DNA of 64,000 nt. Origin: Chlorops oryzae. Lineage: Eukaryota; Arthropoda; Insecta; Diptera; Chloropidae. Position numbers and translations under genes: made by a program. The notes below the pieces were generated by a model that was not told the DNA's origin, made no database searches, and saw only the letters and a program-made list of their open reading frames with translations. The DNA is taken from NCBI GenBank assembly GCA_020466095.1, contig CM035806.1:11568724-11632723 (forward strand). The letters run 5' to 3'. Shown here in pieces: positions 1 to 9,429 of this stretch. Positions within the stretch are counted from its first letter, which is position 1. Each line of letters starts with the position of its first letter.

Positions 1-781
1 ATGAACGTAGTAGATAGATAACAGGGTATCGCGTTAGCACGTTTCCGGCGCTTCCGTATTCGATGACGCGGACGCGGACGACGACGATGAAATTACAATG
101 TTTACGAGGCCGATGGATGCCTTGAAGCGCAAGCGAGGAGAAGCGCAACGAATGTAAACATTACAACGAACATTACGAATTTAAATTACATTACATTCAA
201 TAAACATCAAATGACGAAGACGCTCAAATTACGCCCGGTCAATTGCAAAATACGGCGAATGATTCTGTGGACTCTTGGCAGGGAAAATACCTATTCAAGG
301 GTTTGAGTCTCGTTTCATAAGCTGAATAAAATTATTGTTTTTATTTCGATTATTTAAGTACACGAGTATTCAAGCTACAGTCGATTCAATTGTTCAATTT
401 TATATCTCATTTCTCCTTAACTATGAACCGATTTGAAGCCATATGCCCAAAATCTATCAAAATCGTGGGCACTTATTAAAATTTAGAAGAATCCCCTTTC
501 ATTTTGGCAACTTTTTCAAAATGGAACTGTTGAGCAGTTAATTTTAAAAAAAAATAATAAAAAAATTTATGATAATTATACTTAACATAATTATAAGGAA
601 ACAATTTGTGCCATTTTTTTGTTTTGTTTTTTTTTTTTTTTTTTTGAACATACGCAGCTTCGAAGTAGAAGATTAGAAAAATATTTATGACTGATATTTT
701 TTTCGCCCAGTTTGACGAAAATTTCCATTTTTTCTTTCGACAACAATCGACAGGACGATTTATTTTTACTGTCGACACAAT

Positions 782-1303
782 AAGGCTTAAGCTGAATTTC
801 CAATAGCGCAGGAGGTGCGTAACGTGAATTCCTGCAAATGTTCAACACCTGAAAACATATGGAACGACGTCCACCAATCAACTTCCTGCACGGCGCACGC
901 ACACGCAAAAGTTCGAAAAATTGAATATTTCCTGCGCGTGAGCAACATGATATAACAGTGTTGTAGAAACTATTGAGTACTTTTTTATGGTACTTGGTAC
1001 TACGGACGTATCCTTTTCTTCGTTAATCAATTAATATGCATTAAATTATGTTTTCTTTTAAGCATCGGTCTGTATATTTATGATTTCTATAACTTATTTG
1101 CTAAGTAAAAGGGAATATTACATTCCGTTCATAGAAAATAAGACGAGTACAAGAGTAGCTAAAAATGTACTGAGTCAAGTTCACACTCAAAACCGCAGCA
1201 ATGACATGCCCATGCACACGCATTATTGGAATTTGAATTTTTCCTGCACCTCCTGCAGCAGGAAATTTTCTGCAGCTCCTGCGCTATTGGAATTCAGGCT
1301 TTA
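782..1303. repeat. Foldback/MITE-like element with CCAATAGCGCAGGAG ends
   Basis: The left end (785-815) and right end (1275-1303) are inverted copies sharing CCAATAGCGCAGGAG and an adjoining GAATT/GAATTC block. Internal CCTGCA-rich blocks recur on both sides. A diverged relative occurs at about 55905-56075, with matching 'ccaatagcg', 'cctacaaatgttcaacac' and 'ctcctggaattca' blocks. No transposase is visible. The target-site duplication is unclear, so the superfamily is not assigned. Confidence 0.6.
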
Positions 1304-2019
1304 CATATCTATAATTTTGTTAGTGAGAAAATGATCTATTAAAAAGAAAAAATACGTTATCTGCTAATTTATTCACGCATAGTCATGCAGAATAATTAAT
1401 TAAATGTATTGTTCATTGATTAGAGAAATTCATACATATTCAGATAACGCTCATCATAAAAATAGAACCGATAGATAGCCTATTGAAATCGAAATTCTAT
1501 TTGGTCTTAAAAAACAATTAAATTCATTTAATTCAACACTCGAAAATACAAAAGAATTTTTTCGTTCAATTAAGCAGAAATTATTAAAAGCTATACAGCC
1601 CTATTCTAAATGAAAATTTCCCAGAAATTTTCCGCTAGAATATTTTCGTATTACATGAGCTCTTTTAAGTCCCGAATTCATGAATACGATAGATAGTCCT
1701 TTTTCCAAAATACCTTCGTTCTGCTCATGCGAACTTAAGAATTTTCTGTTTTCTTTAAGAAAGTGATCAGTCAAAATCCGTTGTAAACATTTGAAGTGAT
1801 TTTTGGTTAAAGGTAAAATCGAAAAAAAAATCCCTCAAAACGGAAAAAACCTCTCGTTCAGGCATCAATGCATAGAATAAAATTTTAGCATTACGCTTAT
1901 AATTCTCATTTGGTTTGTAAAATGGGACACATAAGAGTCGCAGAATTTCTGAAAATTTTTCACGACGTGATAGCAAAGGTGTGTAGGTTCGTCTTATTTA
2001 TGGGTTTGATAGAGCTAAT

Positions 2020-2300
2020 AATCGATAGATGGGTAGATCGAGAATCAATAGTTCGATAATCGATAGGTTCAATAGTCGATAATCGATGGATTCAATAATC
2101 GATTGTCTAAATAAGCGGTAGCTTCATAGATCGATTGTTTCATAATCGATAGATTCAATAATCGATCGTTTCGATAATGAATCGTGTAAATAATCGATAA
2201 TTTCAACAATCGAGTTTGAATAATCGATAATTTTAACAATTGATAGATTTAAGAATAGATATTTTTAATAATCGATAATTTCAACAATCGATAATCAAAA
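2020..2300. repeat. ATCGAT-rich degenerate short tandem array
   Basis: The motif ATCGAT or ATCGATA recurs more than ten times in about 280 bp, usually as 'aatcgata' plus a short T/A-rich spacer, giving a unit of about 18-20 bp. Further single copies lie at about 2400-2440. The motif resembles the Drosophila DRE (TATCGATA) and the CGATA core bound by BEAF-32. Whether it is a bound regulatory cluster or simple-sequence DNA cannot be decided from sequence. Confidence 0.7.
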
Positions 2301-3021
2301 GTGGGCATTTTTAGGAACCTGTAATTTCAAAAAAAAAAGCCCTCTTTGTCGCCACCAGCACCTTCTTTCCAAAGCTAAAGTAAATCTTAATGAATCCAAA
2401 CTATCGATTTGTTTGAAACCATCGAAAGTGCTATCGATTGTTTTTCCAGCTCTAGCACGTTCTCGGGTGGTTGCGGATATAGCGCACCCGCTACCACTAG
2501 CCAAACCTTTATCAGCAGGTTGATCGGATCTTATAATAAACTGGTAGTGTATTGTTGGTATTAACCTACGAACGGTTCTGCCCGTTCGGCCTCCTTGTTG
2601 GAATCTCGCTGAGGTTGAGGTGGATAGCCTGAAAATTCGATCAATATTTTGCCGACATTGTCACTACCCGCATTGAAGTTGAAATTAATACGCGTTAAAG
2701 GCGCCCCCAGTCAGTTCGACTGGATACGCACTGAGTGCAATGGAGTGAACCAACCTTTGTATACATCGTATAGTTCATGTTAATTCCCACTTGACTCATC
2801 TAATTAGCTTTTCGCTAACATATATTTTTCATGACATGACCCACAATTTTCGTGTGTGGTTTTGGTTGGGTAAAAAAATGTACTTACACAAACCACCCCT
2901 CGCGTTGACGAAAGTTGACAATTGGACTGGACTGGTACACCCCAGCTATAGAGTCTCACCAAAATTATTCAAGAAATTCCCATAAAAAGTTCTTTAAAAT
3001 TTGTACCTTTTTATGGTTTGT

Positions 3022-3457
3022 GGGCCAAAATTCTTTTTAATGCCTAAATTTCTGTCGCTGTCAACGAAATTCAGTGTTCGTAAAAGAGCAAATCAAGTTA
3101 ATAACAAATAAATTTTACCAAAAAATTTATTAATAACGAAATAAAATACTCTAGTTCAATTGGAAAAAATCGAATATTACCAAACTTCCATCTTGTTTAC
3201 TCGCAAATTACAGTAACATTGTTGTCTTTTTTGGCAAGACAAGACAAGATAACACAACAATGTTACCGTAATTTGCGAAGGAAAAAAAATGAGTTTTGGT
3301 AATAATTGATTTTTTTCAATTCGACTAGAGTATTTTATTTCGTTATTCATAATTTTTTTGTTAAAACTAAATTTTTATTAATTTGGTTTGCTCCTTCAGA
3401 AAAACTGAATTTCATTGACAGGGACAGAAGTTAAGGCATTAAAAAGAATTTTGGCCC
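3022..3457. repeat. Long near-palindrome (hairpin), about 210-bp arms
   Basis: The left arm (about 3022-3230) and right arm (about 3243-3457) are reverse complements over roughly 210 bp at an estimated 80-90% identity, with a very short loop. Matching landmarks are GGGCCAAAATTCTTTTTAAT at one edge and its complement at the other, and 'acgaaataaaatactctag' in both arms. There is no ORF. It is probably a foldback transposon or a MITE whose arms fill the whole element. Confidence 0.85.
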
Positions 3458-3549
3458 TTGTACGCTTTCTTACAGTAAAGTTATTTCCTTCTCTTTCCCT
3501 CAAACATTGATATGACATCTGAAGTCGTATCCTTAAAAATAAATATTAA

Positions 3550-3669
3550 CCCTGTAATACCACAATTTTTGGTTTTTTTTTTTTTTAATGAAAGCTTCAA
3601 TTGAAAATTTTTGCCTTTTTTCGGTAATTTGTTCGAAAAAAGTCCGTTTAGAAGCCAGAAATTGGAGGA
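3550..3669. repeat. Short MITE flanked by TTAA (copy A)
   Basis: TTAA stands on both sides (3546-3549 and 3670-3673). The ends are CCTGTAATACCACA on the left and AATTGGAGG on the right. The internal block 'ggtaatttgttcgaaaaaag' is shared with the copy at 43262-43398, which also sits between TTAA sites. TTAA flanks with C-rich termini fit piggyBac-like MITEs, but the terminal repeats of this copy are poorly matched. Confidence 0.5.
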
Positions 3670-4537
3670 TTAAATAGAAGCATGAATTCGATAAAGAACC
3701 TTAAAGACTTACAAAAAGAAGAGAAAACAATTTCTCAACACTCTTCTTTCTCCGAACTCTCCAATTCAAAACGAATTAACGAAGAAAAAAAAACAAACAA
3801 TGAGTCAGCGGTAAAAATTGCTGATGCGAGCTTTTGACAAAACATTCAAAAAGGCACGAAGACTTTTTTCCTATTGTTATAAAAGACATTTAGTTAATGA
3901 TTAATTTTGTTTTTTTTTTTCATTTTTTTTTTTTGCCTTTGTTTTTTTTATGAGCGGAAATTTACCTCATACTTTTCTGTTCAATGTCATACCACACATT
4001 AGAATTCTTAATTACGAGGCATGTGAGAGAATTGTCATTACCGAAGGTCCCCCTTAATTGAGTAAAAATAAAAAATACCAAATAAATAAAGCTTTCAATT
4101 TCCCGGTTAATTGTCTAGCTCAAAAAAAGAGTTTTATCAATAAAGGAAGGCAAATACATAGGCATTTCTATGAAGCACTTCTATGACCCCCTCGATTGTA
4201 ATTAGAATTTCAAAAGCGATTTTCACTTTCAATTAGACAAGCTCTCGGCCCATCCATCACTATCTCGAGCTTAAGCTGATATTCTATCAAAACACGAGCG
4301 CTCTTTCGAAACGAAGTACTGACTACATATGTACATTCATAAGTACAATACCACAATTAACATCAGACTCAGGAACAACAACAACAACGAAATAAAAACC
4401 AAACAAAAACAAAAACAAGATAAATAACCTAAAATGACGTCAACAAGATGGAATCGTTAAATAACTAAATAAATTAAAATTAAAATTGTAAAATACGAAA
4501 AATAAAAGGGAACAACAAAAACAATAAAAAGACTTAC

Positions 4538-4640
4538 CGAAATCCAAGAACTGCTTTATAGAAAGCGGCGATGGATTGAATGAGGAATAATGGTCCAGGA
4601 TCTTGGCTATGTTTGATAGACGCACTGGAAAGATCCGCAT
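4538..4640 (-). CDS. Pdk: Pyruvate dehydrogenase kinase, first coding exon (partial)
   Basis: This exon encodes about 34 residues starting MRIFPVRLSNIAKIL and ending FNPSPLSIKQFLDFG, then a consensus donor GTAAGTC. The block SPLSIKQFLDFG is diagnostic for the N-terminus of mitochondrial PDK/BCKDK kinases; vertebrate PDKs have the near-identical FSPSPLSIKQFLDFG. The family phosphorylates the E1-alpha subunit of pyruvate dehydrogenase in the mitochondrial matrix and so restrains pyruvate oxidation. The regulatory four-helix domain and the GHKL kinase domain must lie on exons left of the window. The start is the first ATG of this frame and matches the short N-terminus of the family. PDK is a more likely identity than BCKDK because of the arginine-rich MR(I/L)FPVRL start. 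Confidence 0.85.
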
Positions 4641-5560
4641 TTTTGAATGGTATACTTGTGGTTTTTGTTGTTGTTGCTGTTGCTGTTGGTGGCGTTGCTT
4701 CTTCTCACCGATGACGTTCGATTTGTTTTGTGTTTCTTTCAGTGTTGGCAGTATTAGTATTATTAAATGTAGTTATTGTTGTTGCTGCTGTTATTTATGT
4801 TATTATTATTGTTGTTGTTGTTGTTGTTGTTGTTGCTGTTCAAAGTTAAATGAATATTTGACTACTGCGTGCTTTGTTGTTGTACGAACAGCTTTTTAAA
4901 TGTTTCCATAGACCTCCAAAACTGCCAGAGACACTCCTAACGCCGCGCTCACTCCCTCAGCCAAGCAATTGCGCTCTTCGCTTTCGCTCGCTCTCGCTCT
5001 TTCACACACTTTTCGTTCGGTTCTCGTTCTGCTTCTCTGTCGTTCAATCTTACTTTTTCGACGATTCTAGGAATTTTTACTCAGTGGAGCAAGTGCTTTG
5101 GTGTTGTTGTTTCCAATGTTTGTGTTGCTATTTTCATTTCTTGTTTGTTTTGGTGTTGTTGTTGCTGCTTCTAGTTGAATTTTTTTTCAAGTTTTTATGA
5201 ATTTGTTTTTGTTTTTGTTTCTCAACGTCAGCTGTACGTATTGAGTTATTGATAATTTTGTTTTAAAAGAAATCGAATGCGGTGCGGTACCTTTGTGCGT
5301 ATAAAAATTGCTTCCAATGTGGAAAAAATTACCGCATTTACAATATATTTTTTATGATCTCGTTCCGATAATTGATAAATCAAGAAATTCGAAATTACAA
5401 TAATAAAAATCTTATCAAGCTTTTAAAAATTTCTTTTCATGTCGGTTGGTTTGAGCAAATGCGAATTCATATCGACGTTTTAAGAAGATACGAAGAAGAA
5501 TTTTGACAAAAAAAAAATTTATTTTATTTTATTTGTTTTTATTTTATTTTATTTGTTTTG
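4641..5560. promoter_or_regulatory. Upstream region of Pdk with trinucleotide repeats
   Basis: This is the 5' flank of the Pdk exon. It holds several (TGT/TGC)n blocks, which read as CAA/CAG repeats on the minus strand (about 4665-4690, 4765-4840, 5100-5175). A pyrimidine-rich CTCTCGCTCT stretch (GAGA-type on the minus strand) lies at about 4980-5045. Such repeats are common in fly 5' UTRs and promoters. No TATA box or initiator could be assigned with confidence, so the transcription start is unknown. Confidence 0.4.
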
Positions 5561-5799
5561 TATAGGCCCGATCGGCCCGAAGAATATTCATGCGTTTCGG
5601 CGGATTTTATTAACTGTCATGAACGCGTACGCCATACAATACTACAAGTGACACTTGGCTATGGAGGGAAAAAATTGTATGGAACATGGACTTTCACCAC
5701 ACAGATTGGACATTCAACAAGAGCAATACAGCCGTAAAAAAGGTTTGGACTTTCACCAAAACGCGTGTACGTACAATGCCAGTGGCACTAACACACAGT

Positions 5800-6900
5800 C
5801 AAGAACAAATTTCAACTCCCCACAGCTATCAGTCGTTTTCAGTCGTTTCGCACTCATTTCGACTATTCTCTCTGTCGTATTCGCTCTTATGTATTCTTAT
5901 CAAACCTACAAGCAAATTCAAAAAAATTTGAGAGTGTCGCTTGTAGTATTGTATCCCTGCAGGGAATCGAACCGATTTTAAAGTAATTTAAAATTAGCTT
6001 TTTAAAACGCCCAACTGGTTGAATAATCGACTTCTTTCCTTGGCTTCAACTCACTATTTTAACGTGGCGATGTCCTAGGCAATAGTCAATTGTCCGTTCC
6101 TGCATGACTTTGTAACTAAATAATAGCTGGCTACTTTTAAGTTGACTTAAAGTCAGAAAACGAAAACACTGATTTAAATTGGTTAAAAAATTTTCAATCA
6201 AAAATTACTTTCATTAGAATTCCCTTTTTCGGTTTCATCTTTTCTGTTTTCAGCAGCAGAAGAATAATATATTTATGAATGTGAAAATGTTCTTCAAGCG
6301 ATGCATCAGAAAGAAATCCATAGGCGACTATTTTCGCTGACTTACGTTTCGAACTGCCGTTGGGGGTCTCATTAGAGCAATTTTTACGGATTCGTTGACT
6401 ATTGATTTGAATCTCGGTTAGCCTTTTAAACTAACTTTGAGTGCAATTCATACCCTTGAATTATAGCATCAGAAATATATTATTTTCGTATCCAGTTTGG
6501 TGTGATGTCTGCATGACTTTTCAATCGATTTCTAGTCAGTTGTGATGTAGTTGGCATAAAGTTAAATTTTAGAAATTTCCTATATTGCGCTTGTTTGATG
6601 TCTAGATGACTTTTTAACCGATTTCTAGGCAGTTGCGAAAAAGTTCGCTTTTCATTAACTTATTTACTAATCGGTTGACAAAAGTCCTGCAGGGATGCTA
6701 AACGCAGACTGATTTTTATTTTACGGGCTCTCGCTTTATATACACCATACAATACTACAAGCGACACTCTCAAATTTTTTTGAATTTGCTTGTAGGTATG
6801 ATAAGAATGTGAATGGGAAACATTTTGCATGAGTGCGACTGAAAAAGATAGAGTTTTGTCAACGACTGCTGTGGTGAACAGTTCAACAGCCCTGCAGGAA
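5800..6900. repeat. Composite element with ~100-150 bp inverted arms
   Basis: The block at about 5865-5960 returns as its reverse complement at about 6740-6830. Both contain GCGACACTCTCAAATTTTTT, the string TGAATTTGCTTGTAGGT, and 'acaatactacaa'. Homology continues more weakly outward to a CCTGCAGG motif at 6891-6900. About 780 bp of AT-rich sequence without an ORF separates the arms. The 'catacaatactacaag' end also occurs at 5633, and as an inverted piece at 8505-8520, so several broken copies are present. Confidence 0.65.
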
Positions 6901-6975
6901 GTATGAGTAGTTAAGCTCTAGCGTTTTACTAGTTCTAATTCCACCAGCACTGGTTCTTCTTTATAGCCCTGGTTA

Positions 6976-7139
6976 GGGGCTGTCCATTAATTACGTAAGG
7001 GCGATTTTGACCATTTTTTACCCCCCCCCCCCCCTCGTAAGCATACTTTAGTATAAATCAGACACCCTTTATAAGCAGGCGTAAGATTTTTCGAACCCCC
7101 TCCCCCCCTTTTATGCTTACGTAATTAATGGACAGCCCC
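6976..7139. repeat. PIF/Harbinger-like MITE, 164 bp, TTA target duplication
   Basis: The terminal inverted repeats are GGGGCTGTCCATTAATTACG on the left and its reverse complement on the right. They are flanked on both sides by TTA (6973-6975 and 7140-7142). A 3-bp T-A rich duplication with GGG-starting ends is typical of PIF/Harbinger MITEs. The interior holds a C-homopolymer (about 7021-7034) and no ORF. A partial relative of the right end lies at about 16870-16920. Confidence 0.85.
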
Positions 7140-8045
7140 TTATGTATTACTCTGTACAAAATTAACATTGCGTGTGGGCTAAAATTCACTAATTGTACAC
7201 TTGAACTAACGCTTTTTTAGTGATTTGGGAACCAATTGGGTAAATTGGGTATAGTAAAACACTAGTTCCTTTGAAAGATTATTGACCATATTTTGTGGTT
7301 TTTTGGTTATTTTTGTTCTAAAATTTTTTGAGCCTCCAATACGCAATATTTAAAAGACACCGAATTATTTTTCGTGTTTGTTTTATTTACAAAAATATTT
7401 GTAATATATAAAGATAGATTTTATTTTTGATTTCGGAGCACCAACGCTCTTTGCAACAACTATATAATGGCAACTCTTATTACTGACACGAAAAACCATT
7501 TTTTCATGCAATACTAGTCGGAGCTTTATACGAAGCTCTACCCCCCTTTGCACTAGTTCTTTAGTTTTGGTGAAAGTACTAGTTGCATCCGGGCAATATA
7601 CCTCACGCTTCCTAGAGGGTAATAAGCATTGAGATCTGCTGTGTTGAAAGTCAGATTGTAATGTCGATGTGTGAGTTCATATGTACACAAAGCGTGGTGA
7701 AAGTCACCCAGTAGTCAGCGGAGCCACCACACACTAGCGATTTCACTAGTCACTGGGTGTCGGGGATCGGTCCCTTTCCTATCCAAGACGCTGGCGAATT
7801 TAACATTACGATCTCAATGCCGGGGACAGGTCGTCCTTTTATGCGCCACCTTTAACCAGTCATTTCGCTAGCGAAAAGGGGCAGGAAAATGGCCTAGCAC
7901 CAGCGACTGAGAAAAAAATAAAATTTCATTTTTTGTTTTGAATTTTTTTAAATTTGTTTATATTATTAATTATTATATTTTTTTTGTTTATCTATTTTTT
8001 ATTTTAAATCTTTTTTATCTTACTTCTTTTAAAATTTTCTCGCCT

Positions 8046-8106
8046 CGAACCGCTGACCACCAGATCGCTGGGCGAACGCCTTAACTATTACGCTAAACGA
8101 ACGAAT
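8046..8106 (-). repeat. tRNA-like (B-box) sequence 1
   Basis: On the minus strand it reads from a box-A-like TAGCGTAATAGTTAAGG to a B-box-like GGTTCGAGGCG, spaced as in a tRNA gene. It does not fold into a clean cloverleaf by eye, so it is more likely tRNA-derived (SINE head) than a functional tRNA. Confidence 0.45.
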
Positions 8107-8345
8107 TTAATTTCTTGGTCAAAATGCTCAGTTGAGTTTAGCGTTGCTCAGATTTTGGGAAACGTATTTAACGAATTTTTTCACTCCAAAAATTGTTTAC
8201 TTGAAAATGAACCATTAAAAAAAAAAAAAATAATAAAACCTTAAAAATGTAGGGGAAAATGTTTGTCTTCCAAAATAACTGAACTATGAACAAAAAAAAA
8301 AAAACTCTAATTTATAAAAAAAGTAAAAAATTTAGGAAAAATTCT

Positions 8346-8425
8346 CGCCGCCCGCAGGGATTGAACCTCGAACCTCCCGGAAATGTGAGCTGAGGCCTAT
8401 CTACTCATTCAGGTTCATGTGGTAG
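8346..8425 (-). repeat. tRNA-like (B-box) sequence 2
   Basis: The minus strand carries GGTTCAATCCC, a near-perfect B box, inside GGTTCGAGGTTCAATCCCTG, preceded by a weak box-A-like region. It is preceded by poly-A/T-rich DNA. Likely a tRNA-derived repeat. Confidence 0.4.
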
Positions 8426-8712
8426 GTGAAATGGCTAGTCTTCAAGGACTGGCACTTTGGCATGTCACAAATATCGGGGGCGACCTACTGACTACTGGGA
8501 TGTAGTATTGTATGATATACACACACGAGCTTCTCTCAGTTTTGCTCTTTTGCCTTTTCGGACTGCCTTTTGGGAATGCCTGATTATTGTACATATTAGG
8601 ATCTATAATTAAAAAAAAAAAAAAAATAATTTAAGTGTGAAAAATAAAATTCCGTTTTGTTAAATTTTTGTCCCCTTTAAATGTGAAAGACTGTCCCGTG
8701 TTACATTATGGA

Positions 8713-8846
8713 AGTGGCTCTGGGATAGCGTAGGGGATGCGTGCTATGCTATTGATCCCAGGGTTCGAGGTTCGATTCCCGGCACAGGCGAAACGGAGTG
8801 TAATGTTCCAAGCCTAGCACTGGTTTTACGGTATCCCAGAGCCACT
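8713..8846 (+). repeat. 134-bp inverted-repeat element enclosing a tRNA-like core
   Basis: Perfect 15-bp terminal inverted repeats, AGTGGCTCTGGGATA (8713-8727) and its complement (8832-8846), enclose a tRNA-like core. Box A (TAGCGTAGGGG) starts at about 8726 and overlaps the left terminal repeat by a few bases. The B box GGTTCGATTCC is at 8769-8779. The spacing suits RNA polymerase III internal promoters. This combination of MITE-like ends and a pol III promoter is unusual. There is no ORF. Whether it is transcribed is unknown. Confidence 0.6.
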
Positions 8847-9148
8847 AGACGCTTTATAGAAACAAGTATTCTTTCATTAAAACAATGTTAATTTTTAAAA
8901 TATAACCTACACATTACTGCGTTTAAATCCATAAACCATAAACTGTTCTGTTCAATGGGCAAAACGGAATATACTGCAAAATATTTCTTTATATTGTCAG
9001 TGTAAGCCAATTAAAATAAATGCGGTATACTTTCGGGAGAATGCATTAATAGCAATTTATATGCGGTATATTTTCGGGGAATATGCTTTAATAGAAGCTC
9101 AGAGTATAGTGAAAACTAAATATAAGACACCAACCTTCAAGTGACTTG

Positions 9149-9226
9149 GTTGGCTGTGTGGTTAAAGGCTTCGCTTTGCAATCGCGAAAGTTTTGCTGAA
9201 CGCTGGGTTCGAGTCTCGCAGCCGAC
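9149..9226 (+). repeat. tRNA-like sequence with 7-bp acceptor-like stem
   Basis: GTTGGCT (9149-9155) can pair with AGCCGAC (9220-9226). Box A resembles TGGCTGTGTGGTTAAAGGC and the B box is GGTTCGAGTC. Length is 78 nt. The T-stem pairs poorly and the anticodon arm is irregular, so it is probably a degenerate tRNA or SINE head rather than a working tRNA gene. Confidence 0.45.
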
Positions 9227-9337
9227 ATAATTTATTTCAATTGTTATAAATAATAATAATAACAATTGAAATAATAAAAATAATTTTTTTTATTATTAAA
9301 AATTATTCTGATTTAAAAAAAAAAAGTTCGTGGGAGC

Positions 9338-9420
9338 GGAGGTGGCGGGGTTCGAACCCACGGATCTCGAAACGACCTTCGCTTTCTAGTCCACTCATTA
9401 GCTCGCCCATACCGCCCTCC
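9338..9420 (-). repeat. tRNA-like sequence with intact T arm
   Basis: On the minus strand the T arm GTGGG-TTCGAAC-CCCGC pairs well and contains the perfect B box GGTTCGAACCC. A box-A-like TGGGCGAGCTAATGAGTGG lies upstream. The acceptor stem pairs over only about five bases. Of the five in this cluster it looks most like a real tRNA, but a confident anticodon cannot be assigned. Confidence 0.5.
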
Positions 9421-9429
9421 AAATGCAGC

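Larger units (their letters stand above)
1..4537. other. Probable Pdk intron 1 (noncoding, repeat-bearing)
   Basis: No credible coding exon is visible on either strand here. The first Pdk exon (minus strand) ends in a strong splice donor at 4537, and no later kinase exon (histidine or ATP-lid motifs) is recognisable down to base 1. The stretch is therefore inferred to be the first intron of that gene. It holds the repeats listed separately (782-1303, 2020-2300, 3022-3457, 3550-3669). At 1597 there is one isolated end of the CAGCCC MITE family. The rest is AT-rich unique-looking sequence with short poly-T tracts. Confidence 0.5.
7704..8502. repeat. Repeat-bounded segment with CCCAGTAGTCAG ends
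   Basis: CCCAGTAGTCAG at 7708-7719 reappears inverted (CTGACTACTGGG) at about 8489-8500. A further inverted CACTGGGTG lies at 7751-7759. The segment contains two tRNA-like sequences and long A/T tracts. It may be one composite transposon or two adjacent elements. There is no ORF. Confidence 0.4.

Noticed and set aside
4603..4899. Cysteine-rich 98-residue plus-strand open frame
   Set aside because: It is the translation of TGT/TGC repeats on the strand opposite the Pdk exon and its 5' region.
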